A DNA stretch of 64,000 nucleotides from RYN-230 sp963723595 (GTDB taxonomy: Bacteria; Actinomycetota; Actinomycetes; Streptosporangiales; Streptosporangiaceae): positions 372,001 through 436,000 of the forward strand of contig CAVRRQ010000006.1 of the NCBI GenBank assembly GCA_963723595.1. Direction: 5' to 3'. The notes under the pieces are model-generated. The model was not told the DNA's origin, did not search any database, and was given only the letters and a program-made list of their open reading frames with translations. Numbering within the stretch: the stretch's first letter is position 1; every line of letters starts with the position of its first letter. Positions 20,001 to 27,337 of this stretch are shown here, piece after piece. The translations under genes and the position numbers were made by a program.

Positions 20001-20688
20001 GGCTGCCGTCGCTGGAGGTGCCCGACGTAGCCGCTGGTGGTCTGGGTGAAACCGGTCGAGGAGGCGAGCGCGCTGGCGACCGAGCCGTTCTGCGCCACCA
20101 GGTCGCCGCTGGTCGCGTCGGTGCCGCCGGTATTGCCCATCCCGTCGTTGTTGAGCTGCGGCAGGTAGTCGGCGTAGAGCTGGAGCGGCTTGGAGGTGAG
20201 GTTGTCGAACGTGGTCTGGATGAGCACAACCGAGCGGGACGGGTCGGCGATGTAGGTCTTGGTGATCTTGAAGTCGCCGTTGGCCGCGTGTTCACCTGCT
20301 GCCAGACGAGCGACGTCGGGTCGGCCAGCGAGACCGCGTGGCTGGTGTTCGCGGTCTCAGTGTCCGTGAACGAGGAGCCGTCGGTGACGATGTACTGCAG
20401 CCCGAACGTGCCCGGGGTGTCGGTCTCCGGGTAGAACACGTTCTCCAGCTCACCGTCGCCCAGCGTGTACCAGACCTTGGAGGCGGAGCCCAGGGAGTCG
20501 GCGAAGCCGCTCACGTTCGACTCGTTCCAGGTGGCGTTCGCCCCGGGGGTGCCCGGGGCGCTCCCGGCGGCCCGGGCCGGGCTGGCCGCCGCGACCGCGC
20601 CGCCCGCGACGAGGGCCAGGGCCGCGAATAACCTCGCGCCGCGCCACGCGCCGGGGGACCCGGCCGCTGATCTCGTTCTCCTGCTCAT
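17014..20688 (-). CDS. Secreted multidomain GH15 glucodextranase/glucoamylase-like protein with GH3-C, Ig-like and ricin-type modules, many frameshifts
   Basis: An exported exo-glucosidase for dextran or starch. ATG 20686-20688 follows AGGAGGGG. Order: signal peptide ending SPARAAG; glucodextranase N-domain (20570-19790; NVSGFADSLGSASKVWYTLG, YADYLPQLNNDGMGNTGGTD); GH15 (alpha/alpha)6 barrel (19790-18540; GYHAVWTRDEYEMASTLLAA, general acid in TPEERWEEIGGYSPSTMAAE, base in GYQIPEQVWGGSTG); a starch-binding-like module (18480-18130; TVYLDGNLSALG, LSYKYDLGSNWSNAEENADC); a GH3-type C-terminal Fn3 module (18115-17750; LTPLFPFGYGLSYTSFSFSN, PPRQLEGFARVNLQPGASQT); a putative-Ig repeat (17710-17400; SGSGTITGTPTAAGTSTVTV); and a ricin/CBM13 trefoil (17380-17017; LCLDLSG ... 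GTQVQIWSCTGAANQSWVQP). About ten frame changes are needed. The GH3-C module without a GH3 catalytic domain is odd; see findings. Confidence 0.8.
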
Positions 20689-21155
20689 GATGTCCCCTCC
20701 TCGCGCCGCGGCCGGGCGGGCCTGGCCGGCGTGCGGCGGGACAAATGGTTTTCCGCACAACATAGATTTGGCGGAATCAGCGGGCCAGAACCTGACCCTG
20801 AAATAATTTAGAAATAAAGTGTCAAAGTTTCCGTAACGCGCACGTCACCTGGGCACATGCCATTGACTCGCGTGTTTGCTGATACCCGGCGGACTGATCT
20901 GGCTGCCGATGCCCGGAAGGCCACGGCCGTGTCCCCCGCTCCGCTCCGCCGCCGCCTCGGCGTCTTAGCCCTGCTCATCCCGGTGGGTGCCCTGCCGTCC
21001 CGGGCGCCCGCGGCGGTGGCCCGGGTGGCGGACCCGGCCGCGGCACCCGGCCCGCCCGGGCACCCGGCCCGCCTCGCGGGCTGGCCCAATCGGGCTATCC
21101 GGGCACCAGGAACGCCTTAAGCTCGGTGGTTGATAGCCAGGGCCGGAGGCGAGCG
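20689..21155. other. Gap between GH15 gene and coiled-coil gene
   Basis: The first 150 bases include an AT-rich stretch (20800-20835), the likely promoter region of the GH15 gene. The rest holds one open frame, ATG 20857 to 21120 plus, 87 aa, with a hydrophobic run LGVLALLIPVGALP that could be a signal peptide. It lacks a ribosome binding site and a family match that I recognise, so I do not call it a gene. Confidence 0.4.
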
Positions 21156-21494
21156 GTGCAGGAATTCGACGAGATCCGTAAGCGGCTGGAGAGCCTCGAG
21201 GCTCAGGTGGCCGCGCTGGCCGAAGCGCAGAGTGAGGGCCGCCGGGCCGCCGACCTCTTCGCGATGGTGGACCGGGACGTGGCCGACCTGAGCACCTCCT
21301 TCGGGACGCAGCGCCAGCTTCTCCAGGCGCTCCGCGACGACCAGGTCGGGCAGGGACACAGCCTGGCGGAACAGGGCCAGGCCCTGGACGGGATCATCGT
21401 GACGCTGCGGATGATCCACGACACGCAGCTCAGGCAGGGCCGCCACCTGGCCGAGCAGGGCCGGGTCCTGGCCCGGATCGATCAGGGGCAGTAA
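21156..21494 (+). CDS. Small coiled-coil protein of unknown function
   Basis: 112 aa. GTG 21156 follows GGAGG by seven bases; a longer frame to 21126 lacks a site. The sequence is almost entirely heptad-type: FDEIRKRLESLEAQVAALAE at the N-terminus, and a twice-repeated GHSLAEQGQ / GRHLAEQGR motif near the C-terminus. There is no membrane segment or signal. It resembles small cytoplasmic coiled-coil proteins found near whiJ-like clusters, but I do not recognise a named family. Confidence 0.65.
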   Translation: MQEFDEIRKRLESLEAQVAALAEAQSEGRRAADLFAMVDRDVADLSTSFGTQRQLLQALRDDQVGQGHSLAEQGQALDGIIVTLRMIHDTQLRQGRHLAEQGRVLARIDQGQ

Positions 21495-21506
21495 CCACGC
21501 CCAGGG

Positions 21507-21546
21507 CGCCGGACCCCGGCCAGACGGCGCCGGACCCCGGCCAGAC
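21507..21546 (+). repeat. 21-bp direct repeat, two copies
   Basis: A unit with core GCGCCGGACCCCGGCCAGAC occurs twice in tandem just after the coiled-coil gene stop. Each unit contains the short inverted repeat GCCGG-N4-CCGGC. Confidence 0.7.
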
Positions 21547-21564
21547 TGGGCGGCGACATCGCGG

Positions 21565-21595
21565 GCCTGGACCGGGCCGTGAGCCCGGTCCAGGC
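21565..21595. terminator. Strong bidirectional hairpin terminator
   Basis: A perfect 13-bp inverted repeat, GCCTGGACCGGGC / GCCCGGTCCAGGC with a 5-base loop, sits midway between the coiled-coil gene (plus) and the convergent DUF397 gene (minus). Stem strength and placement support bidirectional termination. Confidence 0.8.
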
Positions 21596-21620
21596 CGCGA
21601 TGGTCACGCCTGGCGGTGAG

Positions 21621-21836
21621 TCACTGACCGGGCGGTCGCTGCGTGAGGGTGGCGATGAAGCCGGCCCACGCGGCCCGGCTGACGACGAGCGTTCCTTCCT
21701 GCCTGGCCTTGGAGTCGCGCACCACGACTACTCCGGGCAGGTTCCGGGCGACTTCGACGCACTGGCCGCCATTACCGCCGCTATGGCTGCTCGTACGCCA
21801 ATTGGCACGGGACAGGTCGATGCCTGAGGGGGTCAT
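21621..21836 (-). CDS. DUF397 family protein
   Basis: 71 aa, intact. Hallmarks: DLSRANWRTSSHSGGNGGQC (the W-x-KSS-S-GNG-CVEVA type motif), VVVRDSKARQEG and a C-terminal W. DUF397 genes nearly always follow a DUF5753 XRE gene and are thought to form a regulator pair, as in whiJ/abaA clusters of Streptomyces. Here the XRE gene lies 62 bases upstream on the same strand. Confidence 0.93.
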   Translation of the reverse strand: MTPSGIDLSRANWRTSSHSGGNGGQCVEVARNLPGVVVVRDSKARQEGTLVVSRAAWAGFIATLTQRPPGQ

Positions 21837-21898
21837 CCCGCACCTCCTTTGTGTGGTCTAGATCTCTGCTTACCTGACTTACCGATTCTCGCTGGAAA

Positions 21899-22756
21899 TT
21901 AGCTGAATCCCTTGGCTACCTGCGCAATCAGGTCGATGGATTGGCCCGTGCCCAGTGCTTCGGCACGGAGGTGATCGAACACCACTGTATAGCGCCGCAC
22001 CTCGTCCTCATTCTCCAGTAAAAGACTCCCGGTAAGGTGCTCCAGGTACACGACGGCGGGATCGGCGGCCTGCGGGAAGTCCAGAATGGTGAACGGGCTG
22101 ATGGGCTGCACCTGGGCGGCCGCGCCGAATGGCAGGACCTGCAGCGTCACGGTGGGCTGCCCGGCCACCTCGATCAGCCGGCCCAGCTGGGTGCGCATCA
22201 CGCCGGGCCCGCCGACCTGGGCGCGCAGCACGTTCTCGCTCAGCACCACCCACAGGTCGGGCGGTTCCTCCTGGTCCAGGGTGGCCTGGCGGTCCATCCG
22301 CAGCGCTACCTGGCGGTCGATGTCCTCGGCCGGACCGGCGGTCGGCGCGGTGCGCAGCACGGCCCGCGCGTACTCCTTCGTCTGCAGCAGCCCGGGTACC
22401 ACCATGCACTGGAAGTCGCGCAGCGCCGCGGCCTCGGACTCCAGGCCGATGTAGGGCTCGAACCAGGTCGGCAGCACCCGGCCGTACGTGTGCCACCAGC
22501 CCTTGCGGCGGGCCTCACGGGCCAGCTGGACGAGCGCGTCCGACTCCTCGCCGGGCACCCCGTAGATCTCGAGCAGCTCCCGGACGTCTCCCGGCCGGAC
22601 GCTGATCCGGCCGGTCTCCATCCGGCTGATCCGGGTTCCCGAGCAGTCGAGCCGCTGCCCGACGTCTTCGCAGGTTAAGCGGGCTTGCTCGCGCAGGCGC
22701 CGGAGCTCGATGCCGAGCCGCTTGCGTCGGACCGTGGGGCTGGGGCTGGCGGCCAT
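21899..22756 (-). CDS. XRE-family regulator with DUF5753 domain (WhiJ/AbaA-like)
   Basis: 285 aa, intact. ATG 22754-22756 follows GGAGG. HTH: LRRLREQARLTCEDVGQRLD, CSGTRISRMETGRISVR. DUF5753: GWWHTYGRVLPTWFEPYIGL, MVVPGLLQTKEYARAVLRTA, VVYLEHLTGSLLLENEDEVR. Paralogous to the gene at 15205. It is transcribed with the DUF397 gene and divergently from the ATPase gene at 23001, which is the classical three-part arrangement. The role in developmental or antibiotic regulation is inferred from the family. Confidence 0.93.
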   Translation of the reverse strand: MAASPSPTVRRKRLGIELRRLREQARLTCEDVGQRLDCSGTRISRMETGRISVRPGDVRELLEIYGVPGEESDALVQLAREARRKGWWHTYGRVLPTWFEPYIGLESEAAALRDFQCMVVPGLLQTKEYARAVLRTAPTAGPAEDIDRQVALRMDRQATLDQEEPPDLWVVLSENVLRAQVGGPGVMRTQLGRLIEVAGQPTVTLQVLPFGAAAQVQPISPFTILDFPQAADPAVVYLEHLTGSLLLENEDEVRRYTVVFDHLRAEALGTGQSIDLIAQVAKGFS

Positions 22757-22776
22757 GATCCAGTGCCTCCGGGTCG

Positions 22777-22824
22777 GTGGTGGCAGGACTGTGGTGGCAG
22801 GACTGTGGTGGCAGGACTGTGGTG
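22777..22824 (-). repeat. 14-bp tandem repeat in XRE gene leader
   Basis: Three exact copies of GTGGTGGCAGGACT (22777-22818) plus a partial fourth lie 20 bases upstream of the XRE start, on the opposite sense. The array sits in the untranslated leader or promoter and could vary expression if copy number changes. Confidence 0.85.
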
Positions 22825-23000
22825 CGGGCGGGCCCGGCGCGATAGAATAGGAATCGCATAATACGGTTAGGCATCTTGCACAACGGCGTAGCTTGATGCA
22901 TGCTGGGGCACAATGCTGTGACGCATGATACGCGCCCGCATTTGTGGGGTGCCGGTACTTAACCGCTGAGGTATCCGATTCCGGCGAGGTGACCCGCGAG

Positions 23001-23714
23001 ATGCCCCGGACCGGTACCGGCCCGTTCCCCGCGCAGCGCTCCGCCTTCCCCGCCCCCGGCCGCCAGTACGGCTTCCTGTCCCGGGACACCCAGTTCAGCG
23101 CGCCCCCCTACGGCGGCTCCTACAGCCCGGCCTCGTCCGGCCCCTACAGCCCACCCTCGTCCGGCGAGTACAGCCTGGCCATCCCCGGCGGCTACTACGG
23201 CCCGGTCGCCACGGCCCGCGAGGATCCGGCCCGCGAGGATCCCGCCCGCTCCGGGCAGTGGCCCCTCCAGTCCCGGCTGGAGCTGGGCGCGCTGCCCGGC
23301 GCCGTGCCGTGCGCCCGGCTGCACGCCCGGCTGGTGCTCACCGAGTGGGGCCAGGCCGCGCTCGCCGACAGCGTGGAGCTGATCGTGTCGGAACTGATGA
23401 CCAACGCGCTCCGTGCGTGCTCCGACCCGGTCACGGGCGGGCCGGGCTACGACGCCGAGGGGCGGGCGGTGTCGCTGGGGCTGCGGCTCGCGTCCGACCG
23501 GCGGCAGGCGCTGGTGGAGGTCTGGGACGGGGCCACGGCCCCCCCGGTGCCCGGCCAGGTCAGCCACGACGGCGAGACCGGCCGCGGCCTTTTAATGGTG
23601 GAGGCGGTCAGCAGCCGCTGGGGCTACTACTACCCGGGCCGTCAGCCGCGCGGTACCGCGCCGGACGAGCGGGCCGCCAAGGTCGTCTGGGCCCTCATCC
23701 AGCCCGGGGCCTGA
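23001..23714 (+). CDS. ATP-binding (HATPase_c_2) regulator with Pro/Ser/Tyr-rich N-terminus
   Basis: 237 aa from ATG 23001 (GAGGTGA upstream; a longer frame to 22944 is possible). Residues 1-85 are low complexity with repeats such as YSPASSGPYSPPSSGEYS and AREDPAREDPA. Residues ~95-235 form an RsbW-type ATPase: VELIVSELMTNALRACSD (N-box), VWDGATAPPVPG (G1), GETGRGLLMVEAVSSRWGYY (G2). It is divergent from the XRE/DUF397 pair and completes the abaA-like trio. It probably acts as an anti-sigma or protein kinase-like partner; the target is unknown. Confidence 0.85.
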   Translation: MPRTGTGPFPAQRSAFPAPGRQYGFLSRDTQFSAPPYGGSYSPASSGPYSPPSSGEYSLAIPGGYYGPVATAREDPAREDPARSGQWPLQSRLELGALPGAVPCARLHARLVLTEWGQAALADSVELIVSELMTNALRACSDPVTGGPGYDAEGRAVSLGLRLASDRRQALVEVWDGATAPPVPGQVSHDGETGRGLLMVEAVSSRWGYYYPGRQPRGTAPDERAAKVVWALIQPGA

Positions 23715-23757
23715 GCGGCGGATAAGCGGGCAGACAAGCGGCGGATTAGCGGGCGGA

Positions 23758-25366
23758 TCAGCGGCCCGGGATCCGCTCCCGCACGGCCAGGACCGCGTTC
23801 CACCGAGCCGCCCCGGCCAGGTCCCGGGCCCGTTCGGCCAGGGTGTAATCGGGCCGGGCCGCAGCTGTCGGCGATGGCCCGGTCCAGGTCATGCCCGCTG
23901 CGCTCCAGGACGGTGTCGAAGTCCCGCCGCATCGGCTCCAGCAGGCCGTAGCCGAACGAGCGGTACAGGCGCGGGTACAGCGGCTTGAACAGCCGGGCCC
24001 GCTCGTGCAGCCCCGAGGAGTAGGACATCATGTCCTTCGGGCGCCGCCGGATGTAGTCCGGCAGCAGGTCGGCGAAGGCCTCGCGGAGGATCCACTTGTC
24101 CTGCCCGTCCCGCTGCTTGAACGCACGGGGCACCCGCATGGCCAGTTCCACCAGGGACAGGTCCAGGAACGGCACGCGCAGCTCGGTGCCGTGGCCCATG
24201 CTCGCCCGGTCCAGCCGCTGCAGCTCGGTCCGGCACAGGTTGCGGATCTTGTGCAGGAACAGCCTGCGGGCCTGCTCCGGGCTGGCCCGGAAGTACATCG
24301 GGTACCCCCCGAACAGCTCGTCGGAGCCGTCCCCCGACAGCACGACCTTGATCCCCATCTGGTGGATGCGCCGGAACAGCGGGACCGAGACCACCTCGTT
24401 GATGATGTCGCCGTACTCGGTGAGCTCGCCCAGCCGGATGGCCTCCCGGATGTCGGCCAGCCGGATATCGCGGGGCCGGACCTCGATCACCTCGTGCGGC
24501 ACGCCCAGGTCGGCGGTCAGGCGGCGCGCGTACGCCAGGTCCTCGCTGGCCGGGGCGCCGATGGTGAACGCCACGCAGTCCGGGTGCATCTCCCGCACGT
24601 GCATCAGGGCCAGGCTGCTGTCCAGCCCGCCGGAGAGGATGACCCCCACGGTCAGGCCGGTATCCACCCGGACCCGGATGCTGTCCTCCAGTGCGGCGCG
24701 GACCAGCTTGGCCGCCTCGTCGGCGTCCTCGATCAGCGGCTGGCCGTCGCCGAGCCGGAGCAGGTCCACGTACGGCTCCAGGGCGGGCCCGGCGGCCGCG
24801 CCCGGGCAGCCGGCCAGGGCCCAGCCGCCCTCGGCCCAGCCGTGATGTCCCGGCGGGACCTCGCTGACCGGGGCGCCGAGCCCGGTGAGCGCCTTGATCT
24901 CCGACGCCACGTGCAGGCAGCCGTCCCGCCGGGACCAGTACAGCGGCTTGACCCCGAGCGGGTCGCGGGCCAGGTAGACCCGGTCGGCCGCGGTGTCGGC
25001 CAGGGCGAACGCGAACTCGCCGCGCAGCCGGCCGACCGCGGCCGCCCCCCACTCCAGGAACGCCTCCAGCACCACCTCGGTGTCGCTGTCGGTGCGCAGC
25101 CGGTGGCCCAGGCTGGTCAGCTCGGCCTGGAGCATCCGGTAGTTGAAGACCTCGCCGTTGTAGCAGAGCACCCACCGGCCGTCGGCCGAGGTGAAGGGCT
25201 GGACCGCGCGCTCGGCGTCCACGATGCGCAGCCGCTGGGTGCCGGCCAGCAGCCGGCCGGTCAGCAGGGTCTCCTCCACCTCGCCGCGCGGGGCGAGCGA
25301 GCCGATCATCTGGCGGAAGGCCGCCGGGTCCGGGCGCGGGCCGTGGATCAGCGCGATGCCGCACAT
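23758..25366 (-). CDS. Asparagine synthetase (AsnB)-type glutamine amidotransferase, C-terminal frameshift
   Basis: An ATP-dependent amidotransferase. Class II glutaminase domain: Cys2 in MCGIALIHG, QRLRIVDAERAVQPF, YNGEVFNY, TDSDTEVVLEAF. Synthetase domain: PP-loop GVILSGGLDSSLALMH, SGDGSDELFGGYPMYF, RVPFLDLSLVELAMRVP. The usual RGPD of the glutaminase is RGE here, so it is a diverged member. ATG 25364-25366; four bases separate it from the upstream DUF5715 gene, so the two form an operon. Near 23861 about four extra bases (CCCG) shift the frame; the restored end is DYTLAERARDLAGAARWNAV ... RIPGR, about 536 aa. It could amidate aspartate, cell-wall precursors or a peptide; context cannot decide. 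Confidence 0.87.
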
Positions 25367-25370
25367 CGCG

Positions 25371-26234
25371 TCAGCCCCGGGTGTGCCCGGCCACGGCGGC
25401 CGGGCTGAGGCACAGATGCCAGGTCTGGCCCTCGTCGATCGCGTTGACCTCCCCCGCCCGCTGGCGCTCCAGCAGCAGTCCTTCCAGCACCCCGGCCGCG
25501 CCGAACCGGCGGAACCAGGACATCTCGATATCCATGGCGTACCCCACGCAGTGCGCGCTGGGCAGCGTGGCCGTGTACCCGAGGGCGCGCAGCCGCCGCT
25601 GCTGCTCGATGCTCCGGGCCAGGCTGGTGACCCACAGCGGGGGAGCCCCCGGCGCAGCCGCGGCGAAGTCGGCGGCCAGCTGGTTGAGCAGGGTGACTGC
25701 TTCCCGCCGGGCCCGGGCGAAACGCAGGCCCGCGGTGCGCGGAGTGTGGCCGGGCCGCAGCCGGCGGTCGGCCGCCCGCACCGCGCGGTGCGGCAGCGAC
25801 CGGGCCTGGCGGCGGTAGCGGAAATGGAGTTCCCCGCGGCGGCGGAGCGGCTCAAGATCGGCGAGCTCGGCCGAGTGAAGCAGATCCGAATCCGTCACGA
25901 AAGCCCGGGTTGATCCCCACCACATGACGTCGATCAGGGCGAACAGGTGAATACGGATATGGGCGACTAGGTCGGCCGCGCAATTGCGGGCCTGGGGCTG
26001 ATAATGGCGGACCTCGCGGAGCAGCCGGTCGACGGCGGCCGGGCGCCCCTCGGGGCTGGCCGCCAGGACCGCGGCGAACTCCGGGTCGGCCAGCCGTTCG
26101 GTCAGCACCTTTTCCGCTTTGGCCAGGTCTTCCGGGCCGGTATGGGCGGCGATCTCAATCAGCAGATCGGCCACGGCATCCCGGTACCGGGCCAGGTCCG
26201 GTCCGGCGCACGGCGCGGCTCCGTTAGCGTGCAT
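25371..26234 (-). CDS. DUF5715-like protein with M15-peptidase-type C-terminus
   Basis: 287 aa, intact. The N-terminal ~190 residues are helical (LIEIAAHTGPEDLAKAEKVL, HIRIHLFALIDVMWWG). The C-terminal ~90 residues carry a D,D-peptidase-like zinc pattern: PSAHCVGYAMDIEMSW (S-x-H-x6-D) and TWHLCLSP (final His). There is no signal peptide, so it is probably cytoplasmic. Start ATG 26232-26234 has no Shine-Dalgarno but a TANNNT box at the right distance for a leaderless mRNA. It is the first gene of an operon with the AsnB-type amidotransferase. Whether the M15-like fold is catalytic is unknown. Confidence 0.75.
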   Translation of the reverse strand: MHANGAAPCAGPDLARYRDAVADLLIEIAAHTGPEDLAKAEKVLTERLADPEFAAVLAASPEGRPAAVDRLLREVRHYQPQARNCAADLVAHIRIHLFALIDVMWWGSTRAFVTDSDLLHSAELADLEPLRRRGELHFRYRRQARSLPHRAVRAADRRLRPGHTPRTAGLRFARARREAVTLLNQLAADFAAAAPGAPPLWVTSLARSIEQQRRLRALGYTATLPSAHCVGYAMDIEMSWFRRFGAAGVLEGLLLERQRAGEVNAIDEGQTWHLCLSPAAVAGHTRG

Positions 26235-26240
26235 TGACGA

Positions 26241-26246
26241 AGAGTA
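26241..26246 (-). promoter_or_regulatory. Candidate -10 box for leaderless mRNA
   Basis: TACTCT (minus strand) ends six bases before the A of ATG 26234, matching the actinobacterial TANNNT at -12 to -7 when the transcript begins at the start codon. No Shine-Dalgarno is present, consistent with leaderless translation. Confidence 0.5.
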
Positions 26247-26327
26247 ACACGTCAATAACGGTAAGTAACAAGAGGGCGTCGGCGTACCACGGCCCCCCGT
26301 GGGGACTGTATGGACGGCCGGGGGAGT

Positions 26328-26412
26328 TGGCAGGATCAGTGCATCCAACCGGGCACCCAACAGCGCATTCAACCGGGGCACCTAACCGGGGCACCCCAAC
26401 CGCGCACCTAAC
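26328..26412 (+). repeat. Degenerate ~17-bp repeats upstream of DDN gene
   Basis: Loosely repeated CAACCGGGGCACCTAAC-like units (about five) fill the 5' region of the F420-type gene up to its ribosome binding site. They resemble the other GC-rich minisatellites of the window. Confidence 0.55.
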
Positions 26413-26429
26413 AGCTGGAGGAAGTAACA

Positions 26430-26846
26430 GTGACTGAAGCCGAGGACTGGAACAGCAAGGTCATCGCGGAGTTCAGGGCCAACGGGGGCAAGGTCGGCGG
26501 CAATTTCGAGGGGGCGCCCCTCCTGCTGCTGCACACCGTCGGCGCAAAGAGCGGCCAGCCGCGGGTCAACCCGATGATGTACCAGGACATCGGGGAGGGC
26601 GTCGCGGTGTTCGCCTCCAAGGCGGGCGCCCCAACCAACCCGGACTGGTACTACAACCTGCGGGCCAACCCGCGGGTCAGCGCCGAGATCGGCACCGGCA
26701 CGGCCGAGTTCACCGCGCGGGAGGCCGAGGGCGCGGAGCGGGAGCGCATCTGGGAGGCGCAGAAGAGCGCCTACCCCGGCTTCGCCGACTACGAGACCAA
26801 GACGACCCGGCAGATCCCGGTGGTCATCCTGGAGCCGGTTCAGTAG
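26430..26846 (+). CDS. DDN-type deazaflavin (F420)-dependent nitroreductase family protein
   Basis: 138 aa, intact. GTG 26430 follows CTGGAGGAAG. It has the split beta-barrel signature of Mycobacterium Ddn-like proteins: LLLLHTVGAKSGQPRVNPMM, NPDWYYNLRANPRVSAEIGT, and the C-terminal YETKTTRQIPVVILEP. Members bind F420 and reduce quinones or nitro compounds. Its stop overlaps the convergent gene by 23 bases. Confidence 0.92.
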   Translation: MTEAEDWNSKVIAEFRANGGKVGGNFEGAPLLLLHTVGAKSGQPRVNPMMYQDIGEGVAVFASKAGAPTNPDWYYNLRANPRVSAEIGTGTAEFTAREAEGAERERIWEAQKSAYPGFADYETKTTRQIPVVILEPVQ

Positions 26847-27279
26847 GAGTGACCACCACGACGGGAATCGGCCGGCTGGTCCTGGCCTGGTAGCCCCGGT
26901 AGCGGCCGTGGTTGTGGTCGTTCACCAGCTGCCACAGGCGGTCGTAGCCGGGGTCCCCAGGCGAGACGATCCGGGCGGTGGCCCCGGTCCGCCGGGTCCC
27001 GTCCTGGATCTCCACCTGCGGGTCGCCGGTGATGTTGACCAGCCAGCCGGGCGGCCGGTCCGAGCCGTTGTTCGAGGCGACGAGCAGGTAGTCAGCCCGG
27101 TCATGGCCAGCCCGGGCCGGGCCGTCCGGGTCCCGCGCGTAGGCCAGGACCACCGCCCGTAGCTGGCCGGTCCGGCGGCCCGTGGTCCGCAGCAGCAGGA
27201 ACCGGAGGCTGATCAGCCGGTGCCCGAGGCGGCCGCCGCTGCGCTCGTACAGCCGCTGGTGCACGGTCAGCAGGTTCAC
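26824..27279 (-). CDS. DDN-type nitroreductase/deazaflavin-dependent family protein
   Basis: 151 aa from GTG 27277-27279 (VNLLTVHQRLYERSGGRLGH). The same fold as its convergent neighbour but only distantly similar: FLLLRTTGRRTGQLRAVVLA, DYLLVASNNGSDRPPGWLVN, YRGYQARTSRPIPVVVVTP. Likely an F420- or flavin-binding oxidoreductase. Upstream is the sugar transporter gene on the opposite strand. The two paralogous DDN genes face each other tail to tail and overlap. Confidence 0.87.
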   Translation of the reverse strand: MNLLTVHQRLYERSGGRLGHRLISLRFLLLRTTGRRTGQLRAVVLAYARDPDGPARAGHDRADYLLVASNNGSDRPPGWLVNITGDPQVEIQDGTRRTGATARIVSPGDPGYDRLWQLVNDHNHGRYRGYQARTSRPIPVVVVTPTEPAPG

Positions 27280-27337
27280 CCGGCAGACAGTACAGCCTGC
27301 TGGTTTGAACCGCCCATTACGGGTGATATGTGCGTCC

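Noticed and set aside
20857..21120. 87-aa secreted peptide gene
   Set aside because: No ribosome site, Pro/Ala-rich low complexity, no homology recognised; mentioned only in the gap entry.
26234..26437. 67-aa plus-strand ORF as a precursor peptide for the AsnB operon
   Set aside because: TTG start, no ribosome site, and it consists largely of the degenerate repeat; no leader/core pattern.
27182..27337. Longer N-terminus for the MFS transporter
   Set aside because: It would overlap the start of the divergent DDN gene and adds non-membrane, non-conserved sequence.
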